DNA of 64,000 bases from Streptomyces violaceusniger (GTDB lineage: Bacteria; Actinomycetota; Actinomycetes; Streptomycetales; Streptomycetaceae): NCBI GenBank assembly GCA_005405945.1, contig BJHW01000001.1, forward strand, positions 4,774,001-4,838,000, given 5' to 3'. A model generated the notes under the pieces. It saw only the letters and a list, made by a program, of their open reading frames with translations, was not told the origin of the DNA and did no database searches. A program made the translations under genes and the position numbers. Of the stretch, positions 8,222 to 17,896 are shown piece by piece; position 1 is the stretch's first letter; each line of letters begins with the position of its first letter.

Positions 8222-8235
8222 ACGCGGCGCGGCGA

Positions 8236-8263
8236 GAGCGGGGCTCCCCATGGAGCCCCGCTC
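8236..8263. terminator. Bidirectional terminator between GT2 and GH48 genes
   Basis: GAGCGGGGCTCC / GGAGCCCCGCTC is a perfect 12-bp stem with a 4-nt loop. It sits 15 bp after the GT2 stop and 13 bp after the convergent GH48 stop. Confidence 0.8.
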
Positions 8264-8276
8264 GGCGTGCCGTCGG

Positions 8277-11168
8277 CTATTCGAAGAGATCCGCGTACGA
8301 CCCCATCGCCAGCGCGATGTCCGCCTGGGCCCAGAACCGGTGGTACGTGAAGCTGGGCACCGCGCCGCCCTTCAGATACGCCTCGACCTTGGACCAGGCC
8401 GGGTCGTTCTTGTAGAAGGAGCGGATCGACAGGAAGGTGGAGCTGGAGTCGATCTTGTCACCGTTCGGCATGGTCCCGGTCCAGCCGCTGGGGACGTAGA
8501 CCGGGTCGTCGAAGCGGTTGTAGTCGGCGCGGGTCTCGGGGACCGCGATGCCGAGGGCGTCCTGGTAGTTGTTCCACATGCCGTCCAGCAGCGCCTTCGC
8601 GGTGTCCCTGGCCTTGGTGTCGCCGGACTTGGCGGCGTAGTAGGACAGGGTCTTGGCGTACGCGGCCGCCACGCCGACGTCATTGGTGTAGTCGGCGACG
8701 GTGACGTGCAGGTTCGCGTTGGCGCCGGGGCTGGAGGCGTTCCAGGTGTCGGGCTGGCCGGACCACTGGAGGGTGGACGGGATCTGGTACGTACCGTCCG
8801 CGTTGACGGTGGTCTTGGACAGCGCCCACTTCACCCACTTGTCCAGGACCGTCTTCGCGGAGGCGTCGCCCGTGCGGTTGTAGTACTCCGCGACGCGCTC
8901 CATGGACCACGCCTGGAAGCCGAACCACTGGTTGGACGGCGGGTCGTGGTAGACGGGCGCCTCGTCGTAGTACATGCCGTAGAAGGTGGACGTCCCCGAC
9001 GGCGGCGTGGCGTAGCGGCCCTGCCAGCTGTTGGTGGCCCCGCCCGCGATGGCGCCCTCGCTGGACTGCAGCCAGCGGTAGAACTCCAGCTGGCGCTTGA
9101 GGCTGGTGGACCAGTCGCTCGCGCCCGTCGCGGACTTGGGCTTGAGGTCGGCGTACGAGCTCAGGGCCCAGGCCGCCATGGGGTTCTGGTAGCCGCCGTG
9201 GGCGTGGCTGGAGCCGATGCGCCAGGACCAGCCCGCGGAGGTGTCGGTGGCGCCGCCCCAGGCGTAGTACCAGGACAGCAGGTAGTGGGAGCTGTTCTTG
9301 CCGCTCCCGGCCGCGCAGCCGGTCTCCCCGACGCAGTTGCCGATCTTCTTGAAGTACTTGTCGTACATCGCGTAGCGCAGATAGTCGCCCATCTTGGCGG
9401 CCTTGGCGATGTTGCCGGAGATCTGGCCGCCCTTGCCCTGCGCCTTGGCCCACTCCGAGGCCCAGTAGGCGGCCTGGACGACCCGGGCGTCGGCGTCGGG
9501 GGCATTGGTGAACTTCCACTGCTTGGAGTACGAGGAGTCGCCGGTGAACAGGTCCAGATAGCCGTTCTTGCCGCCGTACTTGAAGCTGTCGCAGGTGGGC
9601 TGGGTCACGGTCTCCCAGACCGACTCCTGCGGGCCGCGCTGGAAGGTGTTGACGTAGCTGGGGCCGGTGTCGCTCGGACCAGCCTCGCACTTGCCGGGCG
9701 CGTTGCCGTAGCCGTAGACGTTGTCGACGTCCTGGATCCAGTGCATTCCGTAGATGTCATCGGTGCCGTACGCGCTCTTCAGCTCGGCGGCGATGGGGTC
9801 GTTGCCGACCGGGACATTGCCGTTGAGCTGCGAGGGGTACTGGGAGGGCTGGTCCCACTCGGGCGCGTAGGTGGCCGGCTTGGAGGCGTTGTAGGAGCTG
9901 TTGGTGGGCTGGTCGGCGTGGGTGGGGATCATGTACTTCTCCATGGTGTCCCACGCGCTGTTGAACTTGGACCAGTCGCCCGTGACCTTGCCGTACATCG
10001 CCTGGAGCCAGATCAGGTAGCTGTACGCCTCGGAGGTCGTCTCATGGCCGTGGTCGGGTGCCTCGACGATCAGCGTCTCCACCGAGTGGTACGGAACGCC
10101 CTCGGGCGAGAAGTAGCCCGCCGAGGGTGCGGTGATCTTGTTGTAGAGGTCCAGGAAGCGGGCGTCGTAGTCCTTCGCGGCGGCCAGCTGGGTGACGGTG
10201 ACCTCGGCCTTGGTGTGGCCGGCGGCGGTCGCGGTGAAGGTCGCGGCGCCGGTGCCGGAGTTCGCGGCGGCGATGGTCACCTGCTGGGCGGTGTCCCAGT
10301 TGGCGGGGGTGAAGGTGAGACTGGCGCCCGAGGAGATCGTCAGGCCGGTGTTGCCCGAGGTGCGGGCGACGGAGACCGTGACGTCTCCGGACGGCTTGGT
10401 GGACAGCTTGACGCCGAACGTCCCGGTCTTGCCCTGCTGCACCCCGAGCTGCCCGGGGCTGGCCACCAGCGCGGGCCCGGCCGCCACATGGATGCCGACG
10501 GGGGTGGACTCGGCGGCGGCGCCCTGGCTGTCGTACGCCTTGGCGTAGAGCGAGTAGTCGCCCGCCGGGACGTCCCTGTAGTCGAAGGTGTACGGGGAGG
10601 TGGTGTCGGTGCCGAGGAGCTTGGTGTCGCTGTAGAACTCGACCTTGCTGATCGTCGCCCCGTCGGCCGCCGCGGCGGTGGCCGTCATCGGGACGGTGTC
10701 GCCGGAGGTGAAGACGGCGCCGGGGGACGGGCTGCTCAGCACCGCGATGGGCGGCTGGTGGGCGCCCCGGCAGGTCACGCCGTTGACGGCGAAGGAGGTG
10801 GGGGCGGCGTTGGTTCCGCTGTAGGTGAACTGGGCGCCGGTGGTGACATTGCCCCCGGCCGCGATCTTCGCGTTGTGCCCGGCGTTGGTGACGGTGACGG
10901 TCTTGCCGGACTGCGACCAGCTGCCGTTCCAGCCGTTGGCGAGCTTCTGGTTGCCCGCGTAGTCGTAGGTGAGGGTCCAGCCGTCGATGGCCTCGGTGCC
11001 GGGGTTGGTGATGGTGAGATCGGCGGTGAAGCCGGAACCCCAGTCATTGGTCTTGTAGTCGACCCCGCACTGGACCGCCGCGGCGTGCGCGGGGGCGGCG
11101 CCGCCCGCCGCGGTCATGGCCACGGGGAGCGAGAGGGCGGCGGCCAGGGTGGTCACCAGCCGTCTCAT
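8277..11168 (-). CDS. GH48 cellobiohydrolase with N-terminal CBM2
   Basis: The product is 963 residues. MRRLVTTLAAALSLPVAMTA... ending AHA is a Sec signal peptide. Residues 32-138 are a family 2 cellulose-binding module, with the disulfide pair QCGVDY and VNGVTC and exposed Trp residues. Residues 145-230 are an Ig-like domain and about 232-325 another beta-rich domain. From 330 to the end is a complete GH48 catalytic domain: HGHETTSEAYSYLIWLQA holds the proton-donor Glu, and YHRFWAQADIALAMGSYADL ends the fold. GH48 enzymes are processive reducing-end exocellulases and the backbone of bacterial cellulose breakdown. The promoter region holds a CebR box (11295-11308). I chose start ATG 11168 from the signal peptide. 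Confidence 0.93.
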   Translation of the reverse strand: MRRLVTTLAAALSLPVAMTAAGGAAPAHAAAVQCGVDYKTNDWGSGFTADLTITNPGTEAIDGWTLTYDYAGNQKLANGWNGSWSQSGKTVTVTNAGHNAKIAAGGNVTTGAQFTYSGTNAAPTSFAVNGVTCRGAHQPPIAVLSSPSPGAVFTSGDTVPMTATAAAADGATISKVEFYSDTKLLGTDTTSPYTFDYRDVPAGDYSLYAKAYDSQGAAAESTPVGIHVAAGPALVASPGQLGVQQGKTGTFGVKLSTKPSGDVTVSVARTSGNTGLTISSGASLTFTPANWDTAQQVTIAAANSGTGAATFTATAAGHTKAEVTVTQLAAAKDYDARFLDLYNKITAPSAGYFSPEGVPYHSVETLIVEAPDHGHETTSEAYSYLIWLQAMYGKVTGDWSKFNSAWDTMEKYMIPTHADQPTNSSYNASKPATYAPEWDQPSQYPSQLNGNVPVGNDPIAAELKSAYGTDDIYGMHWIQDVDNVYGYGNAPGKCEAGPSDTGPSYVNTFQRGPQESVWETVTQPTCDSFKYGGKNGYLDLFTGDSSYSKQWKFTNAPDADARVVQAAYWASEWAKAQGKGGQISGNIAKAAKMGDYLRYAMYDKYFKKIGNCVGETGCAAGSGKNSSHYLLSWYYAWGGATDTSAGWSWRIGSSHAHGGYQNPMAAWALSSYADLKPKSATGASDWSTSLKRQLEFYRWLQSSEGAIAGGATNSWQGRYATPPSGTSTFYGMYYDEAPVYHDPPSNQWFGFQAWSMERVAEYYNRTGDASAKTVLDKWVKWALSKTTVNADGTYQIPSTLQWSGQPDTWNASSPGANANLHVTVADYTNDVGVAAAYAKTLSYYAAKSGDTKARDTAKALLDGMWNNYQDALGIAVPETRADYNRFDDPVYVPSGWTGTMPNGDKIDSSSTFLSIRSFYKNDPAWSKVEAYLKGGAVPSFTYHRFWAQADIALAMGSYADLFE

Positions 11169-11294
11169 CCGTCGTCGTGCCCCTGATCGTCGTGCCCCTG
11201 ATAAGGGCGAGCCACGCTGTGGGCGCATCTGGGGGGACCTCCTCGCGGTTCGTGCGGGTGGTGGGGAGTGTTGCGAACCAGGTGTGCGAACCAG

Positions 11295-11308
11295 TGGGAG
11301 CGCTCCCA
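11295..11308. promoter_or_regulatory. CebR box 1 (GH48 promoter)
   Basis: TGGGAGCGCTCCCA is the perfect 14-bp palindrome known as the CebR operator in Streptomyces. It lies 127 bp upstream of the GH48 start. On the minus strand a TTGACA (11337-11332) precedes it, so bound CebR would block the transcription start region. It is released by cellobiose/cellotriose in characterised species. Confidence 0.9.
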
Positions 11309-11397
11309 AGGTTCGTGTCCGCCTGAAGGAGTGTCAAGTCTTTGAACAACACCCGGTCATCGAACGCCTTTGACCGATGATTCATGAACGAGAGCTG

Positions 11398-11425
11398 TTG
11401 ACATGCGCCCGTCGAGCGCTACCTT
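11398..11425 (+). promoter_or_regulatory. Probable vegetative-type promoter of the GH5-GH6 operon
   Basis: TTGACA (11398-11403), a 16-nt spacer and TACCTT (11420-11425) form a good -35/-10 pair. The imperfect CebR box at 11438 would sit just downstream of the expected start site, an arrangement that fits repression. Confidence 0.55.
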
Positions 11426-11437
11426 CACTTCAACCAG

Positions 11438-11451
11438 TGGGAGCGGTTCCA
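11438..11451. promoter_or_regulatory. CebR box 2 (GH5-GH6 promoter)
   Basis: TGGGAGCGGTTCCA matches the CebR palindrome except for two positions in its right half. It lies 49 bp upstream of the GH5 start and directly after the promoter-like TTGACA/TACCTT. Confidence 0.8.
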
Positions 11452-11499
11452 GCAGTCTGCGCCGCGCCGAACGGCGCTTGGACCTCGAGGAGTCGCTCC

Positions 11500-12675
11500 A
11501 TGCGAGCACCCCCGCGCCTTTATGCCTTGGTGGCCGCCGCGGTCCTCTCCGTGGTGGGTACCGCCTTGGTGCCCACGGCCGCCGCCACCGCCTCGGCGGC
11601 GAGCGGCCCGGCCGTGACCGCTTCGGCCGCGAGCGCCCCAGCAGTGACCGTGCCCAACGCGGCACCGCCCAGGCTCCGCGCCTCCGGCAACAAGCTCGTC
11701 GACGAGAACGGGGCCACCCGGCGGCTGCTCGGCGTCAACCGCTCCGGCGGTGAGTTCATGTGCGTCCAGGGGCGTGGCATCTTCGACGGCCCCGTGGACG
11801 ACGCGGCCGTCAAGGCCATCGCCGACTGGAAGGTCAACGCGGTCCGGATCCCGCTCAACGAGGAGTGCTGGCTGGGCCTTTCCCACATCAACGCGGCCTA
11901 CGGAGGGGCCAACTACATCGCGGCCGTCAAGGCGCTCGTCGCCCGGCTGGAGGCCCGTGGCATCACGCCCGTCGTCGAACTCCACTGGAGCCACGGCAGA
12001 TACACCGGCGGCGACAGCCACTGCGCCGACACCGAGTACGCCACCTGCCAGAAGCCGATGCCGGACGCGCAGTACACCCCGGCCTTCTGGACCTCGGTCG
12101 CCCAGACCTTCAAGGGCGACCAGGCCGTGGTCTTCGACCTGTTCAACGAGCCGTTTCCGGACCGCGCCACCTCCGACCTCTCGGCGGCGTGGAAGTGCTG
12201 GCGCGACGGCGGGAGCTGCCCCGGGATCGACTTCCAGGTCGCCGGGATGCAGACCCTGCTGAACGCCGTACGGGCCACCGGCGCCAGGAACCTGGTGCTG
12301 ATCCCCGGGGTCGCCTACTCCAACGATCTGCGCCAATGGCTGACGTACAAGCCGAACGACCCGGCGGGCAATCTCGCCGCCGCCTGGCACACGTACAACT
12401 TCAACACCTGCTCCAGCGAGAGCTGTTTCAACGAACAGCTGGCCCCGGTCATCGCCCAGGTCCCCTTCGTGGCGGGCGAGATCGGCGAGAACACCTGCTC
12501 CCACGGCTATGTCGACCGGGTCATGGCCTGGCTGGACGCCAAGGGCGCGTCGTATCTGGGGTGGACCTGGAACACCTGGGACTGTTCCTCGGGCCCGTCC
12601 CTGATCAGCGATTACAACGGCACGCCGACCAACTACGGCGTGGGACTCCGCGATCACCTGAAAGGAATGCAATGA
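11500..12675 (+). CDS. GH5 endoglucanase, secreted
   Basis: The product is 391 residues. MRAPPRLYALVAAAVLSVVG begins a signal peptide followed by an Ala-rich linker to about residue 50. The catalytic domain starts at RLRASGNKLVDENGATRRLL. VVFDLFNEPFPD carries the acid/base (about Glu217) and FVAGEIGENTC the nucleophile (about Glu327); WTWNTWDC closes the barrel. It has no CBM of its own. The start is ATG 11500 with GAGGAG at 11487-11492. The stop overlaps the GH6 start (ATGA), so endo- and exocellulase are made together under the CebR box at 11438. Confidence 0.92.
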   Translation: MRAPPRLYALVAAAVLSVVGTALVPTAAATASAASGPAVTASAASAPAVTVPNAAPPRLRASGNKLVDENGATRRLLGVNRSGGEFMCVQGRGIFDGPVDDAAVKAIADWKVNAVRIPLNEECWLGLSHINAAYGGANYIAAVKALVARLEARGITPVVELHWSHGRYTGGDSHCADTEYATCQKPMPDAQYTPAFWTSVAQTFKGDQAVVFDLFNEPFPDRATSDLSAAWKCWRDGGSCPGIDFQVAGMQTLLNAVRATGARNLVLIPGVAYSNDLRQWLTYKPNDPAGNLAAAWHTYNFNTCSSESCFNEQLAPVIAQVPFVAGEIGENTCSHGYVDRVMAWLDAKGASYLGWTWNTWDCSSGPSLISDYNGTPTNYGVGLRDHLKGMQ

Positions 12676-14039
12676 GCCGCAGAATCCGAATGGCGGGCAC
12701 CCTGCTCGCCGCCTCCGCGCTGACCATGGGGGCGCTGACCGGCGTGGCGTCCGCCCAGGTGGACAGCGGCAGGGCGGCCGCCGCGAAGGTCGACAACCCG
12801 TACGCGGGCGCCAAGGTGTACGTGAACCCCGACTGGTCGGCGAAGGCTGCCGCCGAACCCGGCGGCAGCAAGGTCTCCAACCAGCCGACCGGCATCTGGC
12901 TGGACCGGATCGCCGCGATCAACGGCACGGGCGGCGCGATGGGGCTGCGCGCCCACCTCGACCAGGCGCTGCAGCAGTCGGGCGGCAGCCCGACCGTCGT
13001 CCAGTTAGTGGTCTACGACCTGCCCGGCCGTGACTGCTCCGCACTGGCGTCCAACGGCGAGCTGGGCCCGACCGAGATCGACAAGTACAAGACCCAGTTC
13101 ATCGACCCGATCGCGGCGATCCTCTCCGAGTCCAAGTACGCCAACTCGAGTCTGCGGATCGTCACCACCATCGAGGTCGACTCGCTGCCCAACCTGGTCA
13201 CCAACACCGGCGGCAAGCCCACCGCGACGCCCGAGTGCGACACGATGAAGGCGAACGGCAACTATGTGAAGGGCGTCGGCTACGCCCTGAACAAACTGGG
13301 CTCGATCGGCAACGTCTACAACTACATCGACGCCGGGCACCACGGCTGGATCGGCTGGGACGACAACTTCAACCCCACCGCACAGGTGATCAAGCAGGCG
13401 GCGACGGCCGAGGGCAGCACGGTCGACAAGGTGGCCGGCATCATCACCAACACGGCCAACTACAGCGCGCTGAAGGAGAACAACTTCACCATCAACGACT
13501 CGGTCAACGGCACCACCGTGCGCCAGTCGAAGTGGGTGGACTGGAACCGGTACGTGGACGAGCTCTCCTACGCCCAGGCGTTCCGCCAGGAGCTGGTCAA
13601 CGTCGGCTTCCCGAGCAACATCGGCGCGCTGATCGACACCTCCCGCAACGGCTGGGGCGGCTCGGCCCGGCCCAGCGGCCCCGGCGCGAAGACCGACGTG
13701 GACACGTACGTCAACGGCGGGCGCTACGACCGCCGGATCCACGTCGGCAACTGGTGCAACCAGTCCGGAGCCGGGCTCGGTGAGCGGCCCAAGGCGGCAC
13801 CCGCGGCCGGGATCGACGCGTACGTGTGGATGAAGCCCCCGGGCGAGTCGGACGGCGCGAGCTCCCAGATCCCGAACGACGAGGGCAAGGGCTTCGACCG
13901 GATGTGCGACCCGACGTACACCGGCAACCCGCGCAACAACAACAACATGTCGGGTGCGCTGCCGAACGCTCCGCTGTCGGGCCACTGGTTCTCGGCCCAG
14001 TTCCAGGAGCTGCTGAAGAACGCCTACCCGGCGCTGTAA
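12672..14039 (+). CDS. GH6 cellobiohydrolase/cellulase, secreted
   Basis: The product is 455 residues. MSRRIRMAGTLLAASALTMG and the following GVASAQ is a Sec signal. Family 6 motifs follow: VVYDLPGRDCSALASNGE with a catalytic-region Asp (about residue 121), VYNYIDAGHHGWIGWDDN, IGALIDTSRNGWGG, and the C-terminal DAYVWMKPPGESDG with substrate-binding Trp. No CBM is seen, so the full length is the catalytic domain plus linker. GH6 acts from the non-reducing end and complements the GH48 enzyme encoded divergently. It is translationally coupled to the GH5 gene by a 4-nt overlap and followed by a strong terminator. Confidence 0.92.
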   Translation: MSRRIRMAGTLLAASALTMGALTGVASAQVDSGRAAAAKVDNPYAGAKVYVNPDWSAKAAAEPGGSKVSNQPTGIWLDRIAAINGTGGAMGLRAHLDQALQQSGGSPTVVQLVVYDLPGRDCSALASNGELGPTEIDKYKTQFIDPIAAILSESKYANSSLRIVTTIEVDSLPNLVTNTGGKPTATPECDTMKANGNYVKGVGYALNKLGSIGNVYNYIDAGHHGWIGWDDNFNPTAQVIKQAATAEGSTVDKVAGIITNTANYSALKENNFTINDSVNGTTVRQSKWVDWNRYVDELSYAQAFRQELVNVGFPSNIGALIDTSRNGWGGSARPSGPGAKTDVDTYVNGGRYDRRIHVGNWCNQSGAGLGERPKAAPAAGIDAYVWMKPPGESDGASSQIPNDEGKGFDRMCDPTYTGNPRNNNNMSGALPNAPLSGHWFSAQFQELLKNAYPAL

Positions 14040-14062
14040 CCGCACGGCCCGTCCCCTGAAGT

Positions 14063-14106
14063 GGGCCGGTGGACGCGTTTCGCGACCACCGGCCCCGTTC
14101 TTTTCA
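14063..14106 (+). terminator. Terminator of the GH5-GH6 operon
   Basis: GGGCCGGTGG (14063-14072) pairs with CCACCGGCCC (14086-14095), with an inner CGCG-TTT-CGCG stem, and is followed by GTTCTTTT. This is a textbook intrinsic terminator 24 nt past the GH6 stop. Confidence 0.9.
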
Positions 14107-14185
14107 GGGCTCGGTTCTCCCCCAGCTACCGCTGGGAGGTGCCCCCGGCCGGCAGACCTCAGCACCCGGACGCGCAAGTCGTGCC

Positions 14186-15232
14186 TCAGGAGGACTCTCT
14201 CCGCACCAACTGCGTCGGCAGCACCATCTGCGGCCGCTTGGCGGTGCGGTCCGAGTGCCCATCGATCTCCTCCAGCAGCACCCGGACCATCGCCCGGCCC
14301 ATCTCCTCCGTGGCCTGCCGGACGCTCGTGAGCGGAGGGTCCATATGGCGGGCGACGGCCGAGTCCTCGAAGCCGACCAGCGCCACATCGTCCGGGACGC
14401 GGCGCCCGTGCTCGCGCAGCACCTGACGGGCGCCCGCGGCCATCACGTCCGAGGCGGCGAAGACCCCGTCCAGGTCCGGGCGCTGGCTGAGCAGTTGCCG
14501 CATCGCCCGGCGGCCGCCCTCCTCGGTGAAGTCCGCGGACGCCACCAGCTCCGCCTCCACCTCCCGGCCCGCCGCGCGGACCGCGGCACTGTAGCCCTCC
14601 AGGCGGCACTGCGCGACATACATGTCCAGCGGTCCGGTGATGGTGGCGACCGTCTCGCGGCCGCGGCCGATGAGGTGCTCCACGGCGGACTGGGCGCCGC
14701 CGGTGTTGTCCGAGTCGACGTACGGGACGGATTCATGCGCCGAACGGCGGCCGCTGAGCACCGCGGGCATCTCGATCCGCTCCAGCAGGTCCGGCAGCGG
14801 GTCGTCCGCGTGGACGGAGACCAGCAGCACCCCGTCGACCCGGTGCGCGGAGAGGTAGTCCGCGAGCCGCTGCCGCTCCTTGGGGGTGCGGATGAGGGTG
14901 AGCAGCAGCTGGAGGTCGGTGTCGGCGAGCTCGGCGCCGACACCGCGGATGATGTCGGAGAAGTACGGTTCGGCGAAGACCCGGGTCTCGGGCTCGGGGA
15001 TGACCAGGGCGACGGCGTCGGCACGGTTGGCGGCGAGGGCGCGGGCCACCCGGTTCGGCACATAGCCGAGTTCGGCGACGGCCTGCTCCACGGCCGTGCG
15101 GGTGCGGTCGCTGACCCGGGGCGAACCATTGATCACCCGGGACACGGTGCCGCGGCCGACTCCGGCGCGGGCCGCCACCTCCTCGAGGGTCGGCCGTCCC
15201 CGCCCCGCGCCATGCCGCCGCGTTCCTGCCAT
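14186..15232 (-). CDS. cebR: LacI-family cellobiose repressor CebR
   Basis: The product is 348 residues from ATG 15232. RPTLEEVAARAGVGRGTVSR followed by VINGSPRVS is the LacI helix-turn-helix with hinge, and residues 75-340 are the periplasmic-binding-protein-like effector domain (ALVIPEPETRVFAEPYFSDI; GVLLVSVHADD; VALVGFEDSAVARHMDPPLT). In Streptomyces CebR binds TGGGAGCGCTCCCA and releases it on binding cello-oligosaccharides. It lies divergent from cebEFG-bglC with a box between them, and four such boxes occur in this window. The identification is strong because family, synteny and operator agree. Confidence 0.95.
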   Translation of the reverse strand: MAGTRRHGAGRGRPTLEEVAARAGVGRGTVSRVINGSPRVSDRTRTAVEQAVAELGYVPNRVARALAANRADAVALVIPEPETRVFAEPYFSDIIRGVGAELADTDLQLLLTLIRTPKERQRLADYLSAHRVDGVLLVSVHADDPLPDLLERIEMPAVLSGRRSAHESVPYVDSDNTGGAQSAVEHLIGRGRETVATITGPLDMYVAQCRLEGYSAAVRAAGREVEAELVASADFTEEGGRRAMRQLLSQRPDLDGVFAASDVMAAGARQVLREHGRRVPDDVALVGFEDSAVARHMDPPLTSVRQATEEMGRAMVRVLLEEIDGHSDRTAKRPQMVLPTQLVRRESS

Positions 15233-15338
15233 ATCGCGCCTCCAGCCGTCCGTACCCAGCAGCTCCAACCCCCCAAATGGGCGGCTGCGGGGACATTCAA
15301 CAGCAGTGTGGTTTCGGGAAGTTGTTTCGCGCACTCCC

Positions 15339-15396
15339 TTGACACCCCAGCGGGGAGCCGCGACCCTTCAACACATCACAGCTGGGAGCGCTCCCA
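15339..15396 (+). promoter_or_regulatory. cebE promoter region with CebR box 3
   Basis: TTGACA (15339-15344), a 17-nt spacer and GACCCT (15362-15367) may form the promoter. The perfect CebR palindrome TGGGAGCGCTCCCA lies at 15383-15396, near the expected transcription start. It is 117 bp upstream of cebE and 150 bp from the cebR start. The box is certain as sequence; the -10 element is weak. Confidence 0.85.
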
Positions 15397-15512
15397 CCGT
15401 ACCCGAGTCATACATAACCCGCACGATGCCCACCTGACTCGATGCATCTCAAAAAGCCATGTATCACTACTTTTTGGCCGGAAGCCGTTGGGTGGGGCGC
15501 TAGGAGGACGGA

Positions 15513-16847
15513 ATGCGCAGGAACACTGGTAGTCACCGCGGCAGAGCCGTGGTCCTCGCGGCCGTCGCCGCTTTAGGAGCCGGGCTGCTCAGCGGTTGCG
15601 CCGATGACGGCGAGGACGGATCCGGCGGCTCGTCGGGCGGTGGCGACAGCAAGGGCAAGACGGTCGTGACCGTCGGCACGTACGGCGTCATGGGTTTCAA
15701 ACAGGCCGGGCTCTATGACGAGTACACAAAGCTGCACCCGAATATCAAGATCGAAGAGAATGTGATCGACCCGGCCTCGAACTACTACCCGCAGCTGCTC
15801 ACCCATCTCGGCTCGGGCAGCGGGCTCGCCGACATCCAGGCGGTCGAGGTGGGCAACATCAATGAGGTCACCACCACCCAGGCCGACAAGTTCGTTGATC
15901 TTTCGAAGGCGGACGGCGTCAAGAAGGAGAACTTCCTCGACTGGAAATGGGCGCAGGCCACCGCCGAGGACGGGAAGACGATCGGCCTCGGCACGGACGT
16001 GGGCCCGATGGCGATCTGCTACCGCAAGGACCTCTTCCAGCAGGCCGGACTCCCGGCCGACCGTGACGCGGTCTCCAAGCTCTGGGCGGGCGACTGGGAG
16101 AAGTACCTCGACGCCGGCAAGGACTACGCGAAGAAGGCGCCGGGCGGAGCCGCGTTCCTGGACTCGGCCGGCGGACTGTTCAACGCGGCGGTCTCCGGCG
16201 GCTCGGAGGTCTATTACGACAAGAGCGGGAAGCCCATCTACAAGGACAGCCCGGCCGTGAAGAAGGCGTGGAAGCTGGCGACCGACGCGTCCGCGTCCAA
16301 ACTCTCCGCCGGGCTCCAGGAGTTCACCAAGCCCTGGCAGCAGGCGCTCGCCAACGGCAAGTTCGCCACCGTCTCCTGCCCGGCCTGGATGCTCGGCCAG
16401 ATCAAGGAGTACGCCGGGGACAAGTACAAGGGCAAGTGGGACGTCGCCGCCGCCCCCAAGCCCGCCAACTGGGGCGGCTCCTTCCTCTCGGTGCCGCAGG
16501 CGGCGAAGAACAAGGACGAGGCGGTCAAGCTCGCCACCTGGCTGACCGCGCCCGAGCAGCAGGCCAAGCTCTTCGAGAAGCAGGCGAGCTTCCCCAGCGC
16601 CCAGGCCGCGTACGACCTGCCCCAGGTGGCCGACGCCAAGCTCCCGTACTTCGACAACGCGCCCATCGGCAAGATCTTCTCCGAGGCCGCGAAGAACAGC
16701 CCGACGCAGGTCCTGGGCCCGAAGGACGCCGTCATCAAGCAGAACTTCACCGATGTCGGCCTGCTCCAGGTCGAGCAGCAGGGCAAGTCCGCCGATGAAG
16801 GCTGGAAGGCCGCGATCAAGACGAACGACAACGCGCTGGACCAGTGA
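15513..16847 (+). CDS. cebE: Cellobiose/cellotriose ABC transporter binding lipoprotein CebE
   Basis: The product is 444 residues. A signal peptide with lipobox LLSGC puts the lipidated Cys at residue 29, followed by a Ser/Gly linker and an extracellular solute-binding domain of family 1 (VVTVGTYGVMGFKQAGLYDE; WAGDWEKYLDAGKDYAKKAP; WGGSFLSVPQAAKNKDEAVK). It captures cello-oligosaccharides for CebFG. The ATPase is not encoded here; in Streptomyces the shared MsiK serves. Start ATG 15513 follows AGGAGGA. It is the first gene of the cebEFG-bglC operon under CebR box 3. Confidence 0.95.
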   Translation: MRRNTGSHRGRAVVLAAVAALGAGLLSGCADDGEDGSGGSSGGGDSKGKTVVTVGTYGVMGFKQAGLYDEYTKLHPNIKIEENVIDPASNYYPQLLTHLGSGSGLADIQAVEVGNINEVTTTQADKFVDLSKADGVKKENFLDWKWAQATAEDGKTIGLGTDVGPMAICYRKDLFQQAGLPADRDAVSKLWAGDWEKYLDAGKDYAKKAPGGAAFLDSAGGLFNAAVSGGSEVYYDKSGKPIYKDSPAVKKAWKLATDASASKLSAGLQEFTKPWQQALANGKFATVSCPAWMLGQIKEYAGDKYKGKWDVAAAPKPANWGGSFLSVPQAAKNKDEAVKLATWLTAPEQQAKLFEKQASFPSAQAAYDLPQVADAKLPYFDNAPIGKIFSEAAKNSPTQVLGPKDAVIKQNFTDVGLLQVEQQGKSADEGWKAAIKTNDNALDQ

Positions 16848-16854
16848 CCCGGAC

Positions 16855-17879
16855 ATGACCGCACCTTCCGGTTTCACCCCTGATACGGCCGCGCCCCCCG
16901 CAGGGCAGGGGGCGCGGCCCCGCGCGCCGCGACCGCGCCGGCGCCCGACCCGGCCGAGCAGCGGCGCCGCGATCGGCGCAGCCGCCGCTACCGCTGGGAC
17001 GTGCGATGGAGCCCGTACGCCTTCGTCGCCCCCTTCTTCATCTTCTTCGCCGCCTTCGGCCTCTTCCCCCTGCTCTACACGGGATGGGCCTCGCTGCACC
17101 AAGTGGAGCTCACCGACCCCACCCATATGGAGTGGGCGGGGTGGCACAACTACTCCAGGCTGTGGGAAGACGAGTTCTTCTGGAAAGCGCTGCGGAACAC
17201 CTTCACCATCGGGGTGATCTCCACCGTTCCCCAGCTGCTGATGGCCCTCGGGATCGCGCATCTGCTCAACTACCGGTTGCGTGCCTCGATGTTCTTCCGG
17301 GTGGCGATCCTCACCCCGTACGCCACCTCCGTCGCCGCCGCCACGCTGGTGTTCGCGCTGCTCTTCGGGCGTGACTACGGCATGGTCAACTGGGCCCTGG
17401 GGCTGGTCGGACTGGACGGCATCGACTGGCAGAGCGGCACCTGGACCTCGCAGATCGCGGTCTCCACGATCGTCATCTGGCGGTGGACCGGTTACAACGC
17501 GCTGATCTACCTGGCCGCCATGCAGGCCGTGCCGAACGATCTGTACGAGTCGGCGGCGCTGGACGGGGCCTCGCGCTGGAAGCAGTTCCTGCACGTCACC
17601 GTCCCGTCGCTGCGGCCCACCATCCTCTTCACGGTCGTCGTCTCCACGATCGGGGCCACCCAGCTCTTCGGTGAGCCGCTGCTGTTCAACTCCGCGGGGA
17701 CGGCCACCGGCGGCGCCGATCACCAGTACCAGACGCTCGGCCTGTACATGTACGAGCAGGGCTGGGTGAACCTGCACCTCGGCCGGGCCTCCGCCATCGC
17801 CTGGACGATGTTCCTGATCCTGCTGCTGATCGCCGCGGCCAACGCGCTGTTCGCGCGACGGCTGCGAAAGAGCCAGTGA
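16855..17879 (+). CDS. cebF: Cellobiose ABC transporter permease CebF (one frameshift)
   Basis: The intended product is about 341 residues from ATG 16855, 7 nt after the cebE stop. The basic N-terminus (MTAPSGFTPDTAAPP...) runs in one frame; from DPAEQRRRDRRSRRYRWDV the protein is in the next. One base is missing between 16883 and 16923, probably in the C6, G5 or C4 run. Six membrane segments follow (for example PYAFVAPFFIFFAAFGLFPL). The permease EAA motif is ESAALDGASRWKQFLHVTVP. A shorter protein could start at GTG 17001, so function may survive even if the break is real. Confidence 0.9.
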
Positions 17880-17896
17880 GGGAGACGAGGAGAACC

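Noticed and set aside
7782..11186. Very long open frame (1134 codons) opposite the GH48 gene
   Set aside because: It is a GC-bias shadow: Gly/Val/Arg-rich with no recognisable domain, while the minus strand encodes a complete CBM2-GH48 protein.
15573..17777. 734-codon open frame opposite cebE-cebF
   Set aside because: It is antisense to a confidently identified transporter operon, with composition typical of a shadow frame and no motif.
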